Part shown: in pieces, positions 63,400-64,000 of the stretch
Numbering within the stretch: position 1 is the stretch's first letter
Layout of the letters: each line of letters starts with the position of its first letter
From: Arsenophonus sp052174475
GTDB lineage: Bacteria; Pseudomonadota; Gammaproteobacteria; Enterobacterales; Enterobacteriaceae
Assembly: GCA_052174475.1 (NCBI GenBank)
Contig: JBQMRO010000061.1
Location: 1-64,000, forward strand
DNA: 64,000 nucleotides
Direction of reading: 5' to 3'
The notes under the pieces: model-generated
The model's input: only the letters and a program-made list of their open reading frames with translations
What the model was told of the DNA's origin: nothing
Databases searched by the model: none
Position numbers and translations under genes: made by a program

Positions 63400-64000
63400 A
63401 TGTATATAAATATTTTATCGACTATTTATATTTCTCTGATATTTTAACAAGTTATTTTGATCACTACCTCCGTAAGTATACTGAGGTAGGTTTCTGCTAT
63501 TAAAATCAATAGCAGAATATCGGACTAAAATAAACTATGTGGTTATAACGCATAAACCAGTTATTGAGAATTTTTGTAGTAAAAGCGATTTATAATTCTA
63601 TTAAGAAAAAGAAAACTATCTTTTAGATGTTTACAGTGTAATATAAACTTATGCCAATTAAATTATGATATTAACTAATATATCAAAAGGCTATTTAACA
63701 TCAAACGCTTGCTAAGAATGCATGGATAAAAGAGATATTGATTATTAAATTAAACAGGGGATGTAGCCCAACGGATATTTATTTATATTGAATTGGTAAA
63801 TCAGTTGATATTCATTCTCTTCTAGTAAAGAAACAACCTAAGCGGATCACTACCCTACTAAAAAAGTTATACAAGATTAATCAGCAAGCGCTCAGTAAAC
63901 TGCTAACGGTAATTAAACCACTGAAAAGATTATTAGCATTAAAAACTCGTTACAGGTTCAGGAAAATAAATTTCCCGTTCAGGATCTCTACCATCATTAC
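63400..64000. other. Region after virB11: two hairpins, then an unrecognised remnant
   Basis: After the hairpins (listed separately), 63.75-64.0 kb keeps a plus-strand stretch reading LLKKLYKINQQALSKLLTVI then KPLKRLLALKTRYRF, interrupted before and after. It might belong to the next transfer gene, but I cannot identify it. Confidence 0.35.
63464..63516 (+). terminator. Tandem hairpins downstream of virB11
   Basis: CTACCTC/GAGGTAG (7-bp stem, 12-base loop, 63464-63489) is followed at once by TCTGCTATT/AATAGCAGA (perfect 9-bp stem, 6-base loop, 63493-63516). No T run follows, so they may be a factor-dependent terminator or a fossil regulatory site. Confidence 0.35.

Noticed and set aside
1..64000. 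CRISPR arrays, tRNA genes, rRNA genes
   Set aside because: I looked for regularly spaced repeats, TTC-loop motifs and conserved rRNA segments by eye and saw none. The only tandem repeat is the 8-bp one at 59471.

Overview
The window is a strongly AT-rich stretch of a gammaproteobacterial chromosome in an advanced state of decay. Its intact genes are closest, in my reading, to Enterobacterales orthologues. Gene order from acpH/queA to the cyo operon follows E. coli: queA-tgt-yajC-secD-secF, nrdR-ribD-ribH-nusB-thiL-pgpA, dxs-ispA-xseB divergent from thiI, then yajL, yajR and cyoEDCBA. Coding density is low. Many genes are recognisable only as frameshifted or truncated remnants, and relics of three insertion-sequence families fill most of the gaps. 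This is the profile of a fairly recently host-restricted insect endosymbiont, for example an Arsenophonus-like lineage. The genus is inference, not something the sequence proves.

Layout. 1-3.0 kb: a ybjG-like phosphatase gene among IS256 and IS91 relics. 3.4-5.2 kb: typA. 5.2-15.7 kb: a gene desert of IS256/IS91 relics plus a decayed nucleotide-sugar dehydrogenase gene. 15.7-18.6 kb: asnS and pncB. 18.9-21.25 kb: an IS1595 relic cut by an IS256 relic. 21.9-25.1 kb: carA and carB pseudogenes, carB ending at another IS1595 relic. 26.4-41.7 kb: the dense conserved block, with broken acpH, nrdR, thiL and pgpA among intact genes. 41.8-48.4 kb: a yajL pseudogene, an IS1595 copy split by about 3 kb carrying an IS91-type element, an IS256 relic and a truncated yajR. 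48.6-53.3 kb: intact cyoABCDE. 53.5-54.9 kb: an IS256 relic. 54.9-63.4 kb: a long, fully degraded VirB-type type IV secretion operon (virB4, then virB5/6/7-like, virB8, virB9, virB10, virB11).

Function. What remains intact is core: translation (asnS, typA), tRNA modification (queA, tgt, thiI), Sec export (yajC, secD, secF), riboflavin synthesis (ribD, ribH), isoprenoid precursors (dxs, ispA), NAD salvage (pncB), transcription antitermination (nusB), an exonuclease VII subunit (xseB) and the bo3 ubiquinol oxidase. What has been lost is carbamoyl-phosphate synthesis (carAB), thiamine-phosphate kinase (thiL), PGP phosphatase A (pgpA), the nrd repressor (nrdR), ACP phosphodiesterase (acpH), the YajL deglycase/chaperone, the YajR transporter and conjugative DNA transfer. 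Retained Dxs needs thiamine diphosphate although thiL is dead, so the cofactor must be imported or made by a non-standard route.

I found no tRNA, rRNA or CRISPR. The strongest unexpected item is the fossil virB operon, which has hardly any open reading frame left and is visible only by reading across frames.
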